From contig NC_051128.1 in the NCBI RefSeq assembly GCF_014839805.1, positions 11,236,466 through 11,300,465 of the forward strand: a DNA stretch of 64,000 bases. The letters run 5' to 3'. Under the pieces are notes generated by a model. It ran no database searches, was not told the DNA's origin, and saw nothing but the letters and a program-made list of their open reading frames with translations. The stretch comes from Manduca sexta (Eukaryota; Arthropoda; Insecta; Lepidoptera; Sphingidae). The first letter of the stretch is position 1. Each line of letters begins with the position of its first letter. The position numbers and the translations under genes are program-made. This document shows positions 21,609 to 36,500 of this stretch, piece by piece.

Positions 21609-21775
21609 TTGGGTGGTAGGGTTCTAATATGTGAGAGTCCGTCTGGGTAACTGTTACCGCGTCATTTATCGATTAAATCAGAAATATTAAATTTATAGTC
21701 CGGCTTGGGAATTGAACCCAGGACTTCTCAGACCGCAGTCTACAATGATGCTAATAGACCAAGGAGATTATAAGA
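21609..21775. repeat. SINE-C start joined to a minus-strand tRNA-like SINE head
   Basis: 21609-21657 matches the opening of the C family ('GGTGGTAGGGTTCTAATATG', 'GAGTCCGTCTGGGTA'). Immediately after, the minus strand carries a tRNA-like head with B box GGTTCAATTCCC (21718-21707) and A-box-like 'TGGTCTATTAGCATC'. It cannot be a working tRNA because no cloverleaf closes. Confidence 0.5.
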
Positions 21776-22594
21776 GTGTTTCTATTTTGCTTATTAATAT
21801 TCGTTGCCAAGCAGGGCCGTCTTTACATGGGGTTGCGTAGTACCTGGGCGTAAAACCCAAGGGAGCGAAGACGATGGTCGTCTGAAAAAGGTGCGCTCAA
21901 TTTTTTTATGCCCATCCCATCTACAAAGGGAACATAATTTACTTTTGGCAAGGTGACACAGGCTGATTTCCGCACCCCTGCGTCCAATATGGCGACGACG
22001 GTCTTGTTACCAAGTGAAATCTAATTGTTAGTAATCACCTCCTCCGTAAAATTTATTACAACTCACAACATACCTGTCGCTCCAAGGGCAGTAAAAATAA
22101 ATTAATGTGACATTAGAATCGGGCGTACAATTAACGAATAGCAATCGCCCAAACTTATTGACATTCTGTAAGTATCCTTAATTTCTAGGAATTTAGTGTC
22201 TGTATAAGATGGAATTCGAATCGTTAATGTCAATTAATATTCATTTAATCAATAGCATAGATATTGATTGAATGAAAATTATGTGAATTTTTTAACTTTA
22301 GTTTTTAACTACAAGCAAAATCGATAGGTAATTCTATGAAATATCCTCGGACGCCTGATAAAACTTTGTAGCTTATATAAAGGTTGTCGTATTTGCTCTA
22401 TACAATGTAACAGGAACTCTACATGATTTGAAAGTTTTAAGTTTTAACTTAAATCTTTTTTGAATTACCATAAAATATAAATTATCTGTAAATTATTTGT
22501 GACATATTTTTCATTTCATATCCACCAAATTTTCCACTGCTTTTGAAATTTTACTGAATTTTACTTTCTCTATGGTGATGCTAGTTTCTACTAC

Positions 22595-22745
22595 AGAGTA
22601 TCAGCCCGGAGTCTAGAATTTGTGTGCGATATGGCGATAAACTCACCTCCTATCACACTATGGGACGGAATACATATGGCCAATAGTATTTGCATCGTTG
22701 CACTTTCACGTGTTCCTTCAGCCTAATAAAGCGTCAGAATGTGTG
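22595..22745 (+). repeat. SINE-D family, headless copy
   Basis: Carries 'TATCAGCCCGGAGTCTAGAA', 'GTGCGATATGGCGATAAACTC' and 'ACTATGGGACGGAATACA', the body of the D family whose fuller copies lie at 31065-31290 and 32770-33030. Confidence 0.55.
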
Positions 22746-24403
22746 GCTGGGTTTTATAAATTAAAAAGCAGTTTTATTTATATAAGTGGAGGACGTGAAG
22801 TCTCTCTATTTCATTACAAGATACAAACAAAGAAGCTATCTGAAATGTTAAGTGTACCCAATGATATAGTATAAAATAAAGTATCACACAAATTGAATAT
22901 ATATAACATATTCTGTAGTACTAGATATTTCGGTGTTAATATTAACAAGTACTCATAACGCGTTCTAACTTGTAAATCTTATCGATCGTTGAGCGACGGG
23001 AAATTAACAAATATTCGTATGCCCTAAGGCTAAATGGATTCATATTACACCGTCTGTGGGTTGCATATTTATCGCTTCTGTTGATATTATTATTTACCTA
23101 TATTCAAATATACTTTATGGCCATTTTAGAGGGTTTTAGCCTTAATAACTCTTGACAAATTAATTCAATTCCGGGTCGAAGGACCAATGCAACATGGTCT
23201 TTTTTTCAGCCTTATAATTAATGCTTACAAAAATAACTGGCACTGCTTTTTGGAAAAAGAGAAGGTAGACTGATAAGTTTTTCTTGAGTTTACCTTGACT
23301 TTTGTGTGCACAATAAAAGATATTTTGAAGTTCAGTGAACTACAAATATGTTTTTTGAAATTTTATGAGATTCTGGTTATATTCGGGGGAAAATAACAGA
23401 GCCAGTTTTTAAATTTTAAAAAAGACTTTATGTTATATGACGCAAGATTAGCCTGATCGTCTATGGCACCCCAGCCCACGAATAAGAAGGGTGTTTCTTG
23501 ATTGCATATACCATGGAAATTCCCTCAGGAAATTCAGCAACTGCCTTATATTACCTACTAATATCATATTATAATAAGAATCATTTATAACCCGAAGAGG
23601 AAAAACATTGTCCTGAATAATATATTCAAAAAACCTAAATGTTAAAACCATTGTTTTACTTATTGTTTGAATAAGATTTAAATTTCAACTTTGGTCATGG
23701 TGACGAATATGATGTTCTTTGTATTCATTAAAATTACCTACCTACATAAAGCATTTACCGAATATATAAATTGAAATGGTTTGTAAGTCGAAACGCATAA
23801 AATAAATATACGCCATATTAGATAAAGCACCAAACGTGGAAAATGGAAACGTTGCAGGTGTAATTATAGAAAAATTCTAATTAAAAATAGCTGCCAGTCT
23901 ATAAATAGACGCTCAATCTCCGCACACGAATGCACAAAGTAAATAAAAACACTCAGTTTCCTTATCAGTGCGTAACAAGCGCACACAAAGGAATTCCTCC
24001 ATTCAGCCATTTCTATTGAATTTTGAAAACAAAATTATTAAAAGGGGTCATTACTGACCACTGACCACCATGTACGGACGAAACACCTCAATACAAAATC
24101 TTGAACGGGATTACCGGATACTAGTCACAAACAACGAGACCTATATGCGTCTCGTTCTAATCAACCTATTTTCGTATGTAAACAATAACCTCTCCTCCTC
24201 TAACACGATAGCTTCACCACACAGCATTAGGTAGATGTAGGCGCTATAGTCGGGCGAAGCATTCGGCCGTGTTTGTACTGCCAAGGTGGTTTTGCTCCGC
24301 GTAAAATATTTTGTTTTCCGTGTTTTGTTCGTCGGTCAGTGAAGTTTTTAGTTTATATGTGAATTTGTGCTGTGTAGTACGAAAAATGTGCGAGCTTCTA
24401 ACA

Positions 24404-24436
24404 TATATAAGCGCACGAACTCGTCGTTATTTAGTT
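24404..24436 (+). promoter_or_regulatory. TATA box and initiator of hfw
   Basis: TATATAAG at 24404-24411 is followed by an initiator-like TTAGTT at 24431-24436. Taking the A at 24433 as +1 places the TATA box at -29, standard spacing. This would give an 80-nt 5'UTR before the ATG at 24514. A second initiator-like TCAGT sits upstream at 24336-24340. The local CpG content (24240-24350) is above that of the surroundings. Confidence 0.55.
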
Positions 24437-24513
24437 TGCAATATGTGTGGAAAGTTGTGACTGGCTGTGTAGTGTTTTGAGATTTCAACAGTGATTTGTT
24501 TATAGTGTAGAAA

Positions 24514-27500
24514 ATGGAGAGGAATCGGATTTACGTCGACGTGAGTTGGAAATTATTTTATTTTATATTTCATTGCTTGTACTCCAAAAATAACATTAAT
24601 ACGTTTCCTTTAATGAATAGTCATGACCATAATTTCCGAGAAATGAATCACACTGTATGATACATTTATATATATTTTTTAACATAATATTTGAATCAGA
24701 AATCAACAGTGGAATTGAAGTGGATTCAACCTGTAAATAGTGTGTGTTTTTATTTCTATTTACATGTAAATAAAGTAATTACCATAGGCAAAACATGCGT
24801 TGACTTGTGAGGCGTCTTCAAAATATTTTCCTTGTAGTATGACGGGCACACGCCGGAGAATTTGGCACGGCTTCAAAATGAGATTGAAAATAATCGGTCG
24901 ATATGTTTTTATTTGTTTTGTGATAAAATACACGCGTACACTAGTCGCATGATATCGGCCAATGTTTTGTTATGCAGATATAACTACTGACCTGATCATT
25001 TTTGGAGCAGTATAATAGAATAAAATACAATTCTTTTTAATTATGAAATATCTGTACTTATGCGGTTTTTTTTTCAGTCCATATTTATAGTAATAAGTAT
25101 GTATAATTAATTGCATTCGACAATTTTAGAAAGCAATAATACCTAATTTTTTTTCAAATAAAGTCTAAAGATCATAAATAATCGAAAGCTGTTTCATCTT
25201 TTCATGTTTATGTTCGAATATCGATTAATCCTAAAAGGAGGGTGTCCATGGATCTTCTCCTTTCTCCTTGGCTGTTAGATCATCTGTCTGAGTCAATAAA
25301 AACACATAACGTCCGTATATTATGTAACAAAAACTAGTCTATTGTCATATTGAAATCCATGATCATCTTTAACAAAGTAGGTAATACATTTTTTAAATCG
25401 AGTAAATATTTATACACTTTTTTTTTGTTTAACCCATTTAAAACCTAATGTCTACAGTGATTAAACACAATACCTCCCTATACATCTTGGAAATTTCTGC
25501 CAATTGGCAGTAATGCACGTTTCCTCGCAATGTTTTCCTTAATTTATAAAGCGAAAGATTAGGTATTAATTGTAATGAATCACACCATATAATATCGAAA
25601 ACTTCCACAATCCCACGTACGGGAACATTAACATACTTATTATGAATGCTTCTATAACATTTTTAGTCAAATTAAAGGTATCTAATTAGGTAACATTGTT
25701 TCATAAGTCTGCCTTATTCCAAGGCGTACCTATTTAATTAAAATCTATCCTTATCACTTCGTATTATAAATAAAATTCCCCCAGCTGAATTTGTTTATCG
25801 GAACGCGATAAACAAAAAATTAAAAAACAGATTTCCATGTAATTTGGTATGGAGTTGGTTTGAGGTCCTGAAGCTGACATGACATGGGCTACTTTACGCC
25901 AGGACAATATTTTACAGTGGTACTTTATCCCGGTAAAATATTTCACATAGGCGAAAGTGCGAGCAACATCTAACACTATAAGAAAATGACACCTTTTTCG
26001 ATAATCATTAGTATCAGGAAGTCCACACTCCCCTGGTGAATATAGGTCTTCCATTCATTTCCGCAAGGACTTGTTAGAACTTGTGCGAATTCATCAACTA
26101 GTTTATCAAAATACAAAAATATTTAATTGTTTATAAAGTAAGTAGTATAGAAGCAATTGGGAGAATATATGTATAAACATATCTACTTAATCATTACTTA
26201 TAAGTATAAATAATGAGTAAGTAGATACGTTTATTACCTAAGTAGGTACACATCGAAAATCATAAGTATAAGTACAATATAACAGGGTTCGCATTAATTT
26301 AATGAATGTGTACTCCCTTTAGGTTGGTTGTGCATCAGAATATTCCCATCGTTATACTGCACGTGTACAAACTTGCTGGAGAAGCCAAAAAAAACAATGT
26401 TTAGTCAGAACTTGATATAAAACGCAGGAAACCCAGCTAGTTCAAGCGATTTTTCCCGTTTGATTACTTACTTTCTCCCAGGCACTTTTTACCCTATAGT
26501 AAGTTATAACTAATAAGTATTCATTACGTCGAAAGGAACGCATGCGACACTCCATATCCGTTTTTAATATGCGACTTCCTTAACACTTAGTTAAGACGTC
26601 GTTAAGGACATGTCGCAACTTCGGTATAATTGTATGAAGGTACATCAAATACTTACAGCATGATTGCTGGTAGGAATGTTGTCGATATTTTATACCCTAT
26701 TGGATAGCGACCATCACTTATCTACGTAGTCAACAACTCGGCGTAGTGGCTAGTTCCGGCGATTCGCTTCAGGGTTAACCGGAGTATCCATGACGATCTC
26801 GAAAATAATGCCGGCCATCCTGTATACACCTTAACATTATAGGCTGGAGTAGTTGCTTGGCAAGCGCTGCTTTGCAAGGGGGACAGATGACTTGATAAAC
26901 GTCGCAGGAACACACCGGATGCAGGTCGCTTTTTGCAGGTCCGTCTGGAAACCTTTAGGCGAGGCCTATGTGAAGCCACAATGGACTTTATTAGGATGAT
27001 GATGACAATGACATAAAGTTGCTTTTGCGGTCGGTAAGGATACCGATATTTTCTATAATAAAACATAATTCACTAGTTGTTTACAGACCCTAAGTATTGT
27101 ACTAACGCCAGACGATTCTCAACTTTAAATGTAATCTACCACCAGGTCTCGAAGTTGTTACTCAAGAAGCGCTACAAGGGTGACCGTAAACACAGAACAT
27201 GTCAAAATGATTAAATCATAAAGCAATACACATACTCCTTTGTCCTGGATTACTAATTAATGACACATCTATGTAAATAAGTAAGCTTATACCTCTTCGA
27301 CATAAGTAAAAAGAAATGGTTTAATGAATATAGTCGCTTTTTACCGTAACAAGGATCAGCGATGATCAGGCGTAGGGTACAGATCCTGGAGGGGCGCATA
27401 AACGACCAGACCGGGGTCTAGTTTTGGGACACACGGGTGCATAAAAGGCTAGTAAAGGTACTGAGTTGCATCTAGTTCCCTCGGTGTATAGAGTTTAGAC

Positions 27501-30500
27501 CGAGGCACTGAATTCGACTACCATTTTAGACCACGCGTGTATTTTTCTAACTAACTTTTGCTGGTGGTAGGATGTATTTTATATCCGTCCGGATACCGAC
27601 CACCATACACAAGGTGTACCAACTCTGCCTGTGTATATGCCTGGGCCCGGTTCTAACAGGCCGGCATAATTGTGTCGACTGCCAAGAGGTAATCATCTCT
27701 CGTCAGTCGATATTCTATTCAGTCACCTAATGGTGCAGTGGGATCAATTAATGTGCCCGTAAATAAAAAAACTAGAAATAAATATAGGTTACGCCGACAT
27801 CTATCCCTGCCGTTCACAACCAGCCAATAACAGAGCCACGGTGGTTTTTGAATAATAACATATTTTCCTGTTAGCGGATTAGAGACGTAAAAAATTAATT
27901 GTAACTGTACAAACAATTTGTAACGTTATTCGCCATATTGGATTTATTATACTTTCATTTCCTATAAAGCAGTCTGTAACCTACTAGTCCTAGTGGCACT
28001 CCAACGTGGGGTCGACGTAACAGTGTCAGACTACTGGATATACTTTGTAATCTATGGAATAGAAACCGTACACATGGGAAATATCCGCTCGCTCCATCGA
28101 GTGCATCGAAATGAAATGAAATAACTTATTTGGCATGTAGGTTCCGTTAAAATAAAACTATTTTACGGATTTTATCTCGGTTTTATACTGTGAGCTCATT
28201 CCGTGTAGATTCGATCACCAACAGCTAAAAATTTTAAATAAGTGTAAAATGTAGGTGGAAATTGTAACTTTGACTTTGCGGATGACCAACACCCCAGTCC
28301 ACGCCGTGACCACGAAGGCTACAGTCTTCGAAACGTCAGGAGAAAATTATAATATAAAAAAAAGCGATAAAACCGTAAAATAATTTTTATTTTAATATCT
28401 TAATATTCACGTAAATATAAGAAATTATTATTTAGGTTCCGTCAATTTCCTATCTACCACCAGTTCGGAAATCAGTTTCTTTCCGAAAAGAACGGCTAAG
28501 AAACTCTAGTATTGGTCTTTTTAAAATCAGTTCGAAGGTACTGACTAAACTGTATTACTTACCTAACGCAGCATGACAAGCCAGGATAATAAGCATACAT
28601 AAACCTTTTATATTGATTAAATACTTGGTAAAAAAGCATTGGAAAAACTTTCAGTCACTTCACCTCGGTTTTCCACAATACCACTTCAAAACAATTCTCA
28701 CTGGAGGTAGTAATCTCATATGTGGGAGTCCGCCTGGGTCCCACCGCAATGTTTATTTCTGCAGTTTCTTAGTCACTATTGTGTTCCAGTTTGAAGGACA
28801 TTGTAGCCAGTGTAACTACTGGACATAATAAGACTTAACATCTCATGTCTCAGGATGGCGAGCGCAGTGGAATACTAAACAATACTTGATAATTCTAGTT
28901 GTTGGATGGTGTTTCTATTATTCATGGGCGGTCGCTTACCAGCTGGCCAACGGCAATCTCGTCTCGTCATTCAAAGCAAAAAAAATACCCGTTGCAGTGT
29001 GAGTATCGAGCTTTAAACTCGGAAACAGTCGCGTTAACAACTTAGTCGTTCATATAAGTCTACACCGAGGTATTCTTATGTTTTCCTTCACCTTTGGAAC
29101 GTTTGCCGCAAATGGCGTACTTAAATGTCACAGTGCTTGGTAACACATTGTTAATGCAGTGGAAAACTGAATATTAATGTTACCCGTGCGAGATATCATT
29201 TAGTACGTCATATTATTTTATGGACCTTAGCATATGCATAAGTTATTAAACGAACTGAATGATTGTAACGTAATTAAAACGCGCAATACACAGTAGTCGG
29301 GAACTCTATTCTTTTACAGTGTTACTAATATAAGAAAAAGCTAAGTACTCTAACAAAATTGGAATATATCTGTTATGGTACGGTATTAGTAATTTTATGT
29401 AAACCAATGGATTATTGTATAAAATGATTTATTTAGAGTGAGACGTAAAGTCGCTGACGTTAATTGTTAACGCAGTGGTGTGAACCTTTCTGTTTTTCTC
29501 ATAGTAATAAAATCTAAACTATAATTTTAATGGCAAAAAACTCACTAGATATTTTAAATTGTATGAATCAGTTTGCTGTCTTTGAATCGATCTTTATTTC
29601 CTTATTATAAAATTACTGTTTTGGGAAATACCGAGTCGTTGGAATGATATTATTTCTTCTTGCTTTTAATTAGCACAAAAGATGATGTAGTCTTTACAGC
29701 GAGCGATGAGGCGGTTGTGAGAAACCGCAGGTTCGATTTCTGTAATATAAAATATAGCGTTTCCCGCGGCTCCGCCCGCGTTATAAAGTTTTTCAGGCTA
29801 AAGTTTTCCGTTATGAAAGTAGTAGTTTCCCGGGAGCCTATGTTCTTCCCAGGGTCTCACACTGTCTCCATACCAAATTTCATCTTAATACGTTGGGTAG
29901 TTTTTGAGTTCAACACGTTCAGGCAGAAAGATGCAGCGGGAGACTTTGTTTTATAATATATTTTTTAGAACTTTTTAAGAGGAACAATCCCGTCATACAT
30001 CATTGTTGCATAACTTTAACCGTTTACGCAGCGCACGCAACGGAAGCTCTCAAAACTAATAAATTGTCCCCGTTTTTGCAACATGTTTCATTATTGCTCC
30101 GCTCCTATTGGTCATAGCGTGATGATATATAACTAAGAGCACTTCACAAACAAAGGGCTATTCAACACAAAAATAATCTTTCAATTCGAATCGGTAGTTT
30201 CCGAGATTAGCCATTACTGCTCCGCTCCTATTGGGTATAGCGTGATGATATATAGGCTATAGCACTCCACGAAGAAAGGGCTATCCAACGCAAAAAGATT
30301 TTTTCAGTTTGGACCGGTAGTTCCTGAGATTAGCCATTACTGCTTCGCTCCTATTAGGTATAGCGTGATGATATATAGCCAATAGCACTCCACGAACAAA
30401 GGGCTATCCAACGTAAAAAGAATTTTTCAGTTTGGACCGGTAGTTCCTGATATCAGCCATTACTGCTCCGCTCCTATTGGGTATAGCGTGATGATATATA

Positions 30501-33500
30501 GCCTATAGCACTCCACGAACAAAGGGCTATCCAACGCAAAAAGAATTTTTCAGTTTGGACCGGTAGTTCCTGAGATTAGCGCGTTCAAACAAACAAACAA
30601 ACAAACAAACTCTTCAGCTTTATATAATAGTATAGATAAAACCTGTAAATTGATCTCTGACATTAATTATCTAACTGTATGTGCATAGCATACAATACCT
30701 ATATAATACACTGTACAGATGTGACCCGAGTCGACCCTTGGGTATATAACCAAGGTGAAGTAATTATATTGCATAACATACAGACCGATTAGTTAATAGT
30801 ATTATTATAGGTAAGTGGTGACTTTCGTATGCAAGTCCGTCGGAGATCCCTGCGTTTTATATTTTGACATATATGAGAAATAACTAGTGTTCGACTAAAG
30901 TTTCGGTTTCCGTTCTTCGGCCGAATCTTGTGCCGATAGCCGATTAATCAGCCTAGGTTTCGGCTGCGGCCAGAAATCAACTTATGATCAGATGTAGGAT
31001 ATAATACACTTTATTATAATAAGTTAAATATAATGATGTAATTATTTGAACTGTCCTGATGGAGTAGTAGTATTTCGTGCGCGATATACAGTTCTGAGGT
31101 CCCGGGTTAGAATCCCAAGTCGGGCAAAGAGGTATTAGGTTTATAGTATACGCCCAAAGTCAAAAATTTGTGCCGAATATGGCGATAACTCGCTTTCTTA
31201 CACATCATGGAATGGAATACACTGGCGAAAAGGAGAAGCCCTGGTTATACCTCTGCCTACCCTTTAGGCACAAAGACGTGAAGTGCGTGTGATTACCTGT
31301 TCATTGGCACCACAACTCAAACATTAAAGTTTACCTCATAACCGTAGCTTATTACATAGATTAACTCTATCTAAATATAGACTGCGGTTTGATATCGGAG
31401 CTGTTTCCAGCGTTGGACAAATATGTGACGTACAAACTCCCGGAAAGTTTATATATAGCGCAGGATGTACGAGTTTTGCTTGTTAGCGTTCAGTGTTTAT
31501 TATTGTATAAAATCGGGGAATTTATCCAGGACATACAGTGAAAAAGAAAATTATATTTAGAAACCCAAGCAAAGGATTACATTAACCAAAAATATTTTAA
31601 TCAAGAGATGGGCTTCTGGTATGTTACGTTACGTTTCCTCAAAAACAAATTACCTAGCGATTCTAGTATTATAACCGAACATCAGTTAACACAACTTCAA
31701 ACCGGAATACAACATTTTACAATATTCTTTGTCGACGTGTTTTATAAATTCTATTAAAAATAATCATTTACTACCGACTATGATATATCTTACCACTAAT
31801 ATAAACGTCCAACTAATTCGAGTTGTACAATTAACTAACAATTAAGAGCTCAAGCAGTGCGGTGTCGGTCGGCAGTTGGCCCCCGCCCGTTCAACAAGAT
31901 AATTCAATAGCGCGTATTGGCTAATGCAATTGACAGTTGACACCGTGTGGAGTGGCGACACTCGCTCATTACTTGATTAGGTGATATTGTCTTCCAGCTG
32001 GTAACCGAGTTGGTCATCTTGCAGGAAATAGAGGTCTTGTTTGTACTTTTACGGGTAAAAATTAGGATGAGGCGGAGTTGGTTTATCTATGTGCCCAACA
32101 TAAAATTTTATTTGGTGGTTTCTGCGTGTAATTTTAAAGAAATCTTGGCGGATTTTCGAGATATATGCACAAATGTTTATACGTGCAGGGAAATGCGACT
32201 CTACTACACCTAAGTAAGAGGAGTGGGGTCCAACAGAAATTCGACTGATTAGAAATGATTACTCCTCGGCAGTCGACGCAATTATGCCGGCCTGTTGGAA
32301 CCGGATATACACAGGCTGGTCCCGGAACGCGACACACTTACGTGGGCCGCTATGGCGGGATTTAACACCTTGCGTACTTACCCAGGCGGATACAAAATAT
32401 ATCCTACCACCAGCAAACTGTAATCCTGTACATGCTTTGTCTTAATTGAGATATTGTATGATATAAGATATTCTAGAAGATTTTACTTCGCCTTAAAGTA
32501 CAAACCTTATTCTTTTGAAGGTCTAACAGACTAAATCAACGTAGCTTAGTATAAGGTTTGCGTAAACGTTATTTGATAATCAGTGCGGACATGATTCATT
32601 ATTTGCTTCCATTCTGCGGTTTGGTCAAATCTATTTAAAGATGCTTATAGGAATATGATGGTCTCAGATCTCAATGCTTCTAATGTAAATACCCATTACG
32701 TGGTCTCTATGTTTCTTTAACTGAATGACCTTTTTATTTGGCTTTTTATAGTTCTGTGTTATAGAGACTGCCTTAGTGACAAAGTTGTACTGCATGCGCG
32801 GTACGGCAGTGCTCCGAGGTCCTGAGTTGGAATCTCGGATCGGGCAAAGTGATATTTGGGTTTTTCTGTTCCGTATCAGCCTGGAATCTGGAATTTATAT
32901 TCGACATGATGATAGGCTTACCTCAATCACATCATGGGGCGTGGCACACTTGGCGAAAAATGGGTGCCCTGGCTGCGGCTCTGCATACCCCTTAGGGGAT
33001 AAATGCGTGACGTATGTTTATTATAGAGTTGGAATTGAAAGATACTGACGAGGGCTAGGGCGTCGCATAGTGGGCGAATTTATCTATTATTTTTTTAGTC
33101 CGTAACCTTTATATATAAATAAAAATGGATCACCGAAATATTTGTACGCGCATAATTTCCAAACGACTGCATCAAATCGTTATTGTCAGTCAGGTTTGTA
33201 TGAAAAAAAAAAAACAATAGCAAATATTTAAAAATCTCAGAAAAGTGAGTGCTAATAAGACAGAAGACTGTGAGACGCTTCAATATATTAAAACTCTGAC
33301 AATTTAAGACAGGACAACGTCTGTCGGGTCAGCTGATTTTGAATAATGGTGACTTCACGAATGTAATCATAAACAACATAGCTGTATGGTCCACCCACAC
33401 TATTCCATAATTTATGCGTCATTTCTTTAATTATTGGATTATTTCCCTTATAAATCAAATAATTTGCTTGGCAAATCACTGATATGATTCCTTATAAAGT

Positions 33501-36500
33501 ACCTACATGGTAGGAAATTTCTAGAATACATACTGTGTACTCGTATCGGCCATGCATTTGTTATTTAAATAAACTCTTTGTTTTATTACACAACACAGAA
33601 TACAGAAGGTCTGTTGTGAATATAGGTTCACGCTTAGATTTCTTATGGGATAGGCAGCACTCAACCGAATAGCGCTCGCTGTAGTAAACTGATTATACCA
33701 AATTGAATTAGATTTATGTTATTTTGATACTTAAAAAACGATGTGCTATGTTCGTTTTCGATACATCTCTAAACTCTATCTACCAGTGGCGAAGACATAA
33801 CATAACATTTTTTTAATTTCCTTCCATACCTGTCTATGTATATGTAGTACCTATTTACTAAATATTGATAGGTTTAAAAATAATTCCAATAAAAATTGGA
33901 TTTCACATTAGTTACAAAAGGGAAGCCGGCAAAAATCTGGTTATATTGACCCGTCACCACTGCAAGCTACATATATTAATGGAGTAATTATGGTATAGTA
34001 TTTTTTGTATTGCTAAATACGGCTGCGTGGCTAAATTCTGTACGGCCATACTAAGATTACCGACGGATTGTAAGTGCATAATTAAAATGTTATCTCTTAA
34101 TCTTCGAGATAAGTGCAGCTACCCGTTGACTGTGGGATTCGTACTGCTTTAAATAGGTACTGTATATTAATTCTTTGTATTTACGTAGTTACCGCTACTA
34201 GATCTGTATATGAAAGTTTATTTGAGTAAATAGGTACTTATAGTACTATTTATTTTTATGCGGTTTTTGTTAAAATTCTTTCTGTGCTACATCTTTATGG
34301 ATGTCATTTTAAAAAAGGAAAAAAAGTGGAGTCTCGCAGTCCCCTATTGTTACGTGAGCAAAACCGCGTATGAAGCTAGTATTATAATAGATTTGGCAAG
34401 CATTATGACATTGAAACTGCTAGGCCATTATACTCAGTACGTCACATTAACGATTTGGCAGCTAGCCAAGTACAGTCAGCCACAAAAAACGCTGAAGGAG
34501 TTCAAATCTTCAAAACGCGTTTACAATTTAACTTAAATTGAAATAGACTTATTTCTTTATTATAATAAAGTAAATCCTTTTCGGTTTATTTGAGTGAAAC
34601 AAAAAACGCTTGTCAAAACGGACACAAAAGTTTAAAAGCCATTTGAAATTTAGAATTTGTTCAGCTATTTTTCTGGCTGACTGTACGAGTAAATGGAGAA
34701 ATTGTTGCAATAAATCACCAGAATGATTATTATTATTGGCGAATCAATGAACATCGGTAGTGGAACGTGTGTATACCTATCTTAATTCGATTCTATTTCT
34801 ATTATAGGCAGTAGTAATAGTCGTACTACTAGAAGGAAAAATGGTTATCCCACGCCGCAATATCACACACTTACTTTTTATGTGGGTACGGGAGTGAACC
34901 TCACCTGGGCCCTTATTCTGTATGATAGTGTAAACGCGTAACACAGCCGTGTCATGTTATCTTCGAGAAATGTGCGTGGAATGGTATTCTGTAAGCCAAA
35001 TTTCTATAGTCCTAAACATGACGCGTTGTGTTATGTGCTTGTTACGCACGGTTAAAATAACGTGCGGGATAGAGAATAAGGCTCCTGGTAACTGAAGTGG
35101 ATTCCGGATAGGGTTGACTGACAAGAGATGATTATTCCACTCCAACGACACAATTATGCCGGCCTCTTTGAAACAAGGGGTCGTCCATTAAACACGCTAG
35201 GCTCGAAAGGGGGAATGGGTTTGGCAATAAACTCACGGAATAGACTCACTGGGGGAGGGGGGGGGGGTTTAATGAGATATCGCGTGTATTTATTTTTCAT
35301 AGATAGCGCGATTTAATCTAAAAATTTCAATATACTTTGTACCAAAAAATACACGCGATTTTGGGTAGCGGGGGATGGGTCTAAAACCTCACCACATATC
35401 ACCGGGAAGGGAGGTTAAAAAGACAAAAAATATCACGTGATTAATGGACGACACCCAAGATGTACACAGGCTGATCTCAGAACACATCAAGTTTTATGGA
35501 GTGTACATATTACTTCTACACGTCGATCAAATAATATTTATGTTCTACGAGATATAAAAAAATATCAAGCGCTAAAATAATAAACTAAAAACCTCTCAGA
35601 ACAATATTCATAATAAAGTCATCAATAGCCGATCAATAGTGAAGTGCCCGCATCGACATCGATAAACGAGAGATAAGATAAAAACAGCAAGCCGGGTCAA
35701 CGAACCCGCATTACTATTGTTACAAAATAGACATTTTTTGCTCCAATACGCACTAACTGTACTGGAAACAAAAAATCTAGGTAGATATTATCGCGGTTGT
35801 GCTGGTAGCTTAAACGGTTTTGATGTAGAACATTGCTCAGTGTAATTACTGGTCATTATACTATTAATATTATACAGGCGAAAGTCTCTGGCTGTATGTT
35901 AGATATTCGTCAAACCACCGAAGCGATTTTGATATGAATGGTGCGGAAAGAGCTTGGAACATAAGCAAAGAAATCTATTTTTTAAAATGATGATACATAT
36001 TCATCATTACGCGGGCAAAGCCGCGATCAAATGCTATAGTATTAGTATGCTTGTTTATATTTCTTAATAATGTTCAAATAAAAGCAATCTTAGTTTCACA
36101 CCCGCCATATAATCATAGAAATGCGACATTTATAAAATACGGTCATGATAAAATATTTATAAGTCCTAGGATTGCGCTACAATAGATTAAAAATATTCGC
36201 GCCATAAACTGGGCTCGGTGCGTGCCAAATGCCAACGTGCGGCGATGTGGATAGTGGTGCTTACGGACATGGCAACAGCTCATCTCTCACGGATGTACAG
36301 TTACGTTTTATAAAAACAACACAGAACTCGGGTCGATGATAAACACCATAAAATGAATAAGTCATTTGTCAATAATGAAATAATGACCTTAATTTAAAGT
36401 GCTGTAGGTGATTATTTAAACTGCATACGTTATCTAGGTACAGTTTTGTTGTGATAAATAAAATACGATTTGTAATAATTGCTTGTTATAATGAAAAAGA

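Larger units (their letters stand above)
11035..24300. other. retm 3'UTR then repeat-rich intergenic region
   Basis: After the retm stop codon comes AT-rich 3'UTR with several candidate polyadenylation signals (AATAAA at 11337-11342; others near 12260 and 14775). The true end cannot be fixed. Beyond it I see no exon that I can support. Open frames are short, unrelated to known families, or lie within repeats described separately. About 12000-12070 resembles a degenerate LINE 3' tail with two small hairpins (CACGTCC...GGACGTG). At 21814 the string CAGGGCCGTCTTTACATGG resembles a hAT end, but I could not find its partner. Confidence 0.5.

Noticed and set aside
21690..21775. Possible tRNA gene on the minus strand
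   Set aside because: A- and B-box-like motifs are present but no cloverleaf or anticodon arm closes; it fits a SINE head.
26722..27066. 114-codon minus-strand open frame
   Set aside because: It is LINE 3'-end repeat sequence; the same peptide fragment appears at 1680-1760.
29660..29956. 98-codon open frame
   Set aside because: It runs through the Helitron-like element; the homologous stretch of the twin at 9162 does not keep it as a conserved gene.
31850..31990. Alternative hfw promoter in intron 1
   Set aside because: GC-rich with GGTCGGCAGTTGG, but no initiator-TATA arrangement, start codon or donor that would splice to 44271 could be supported.
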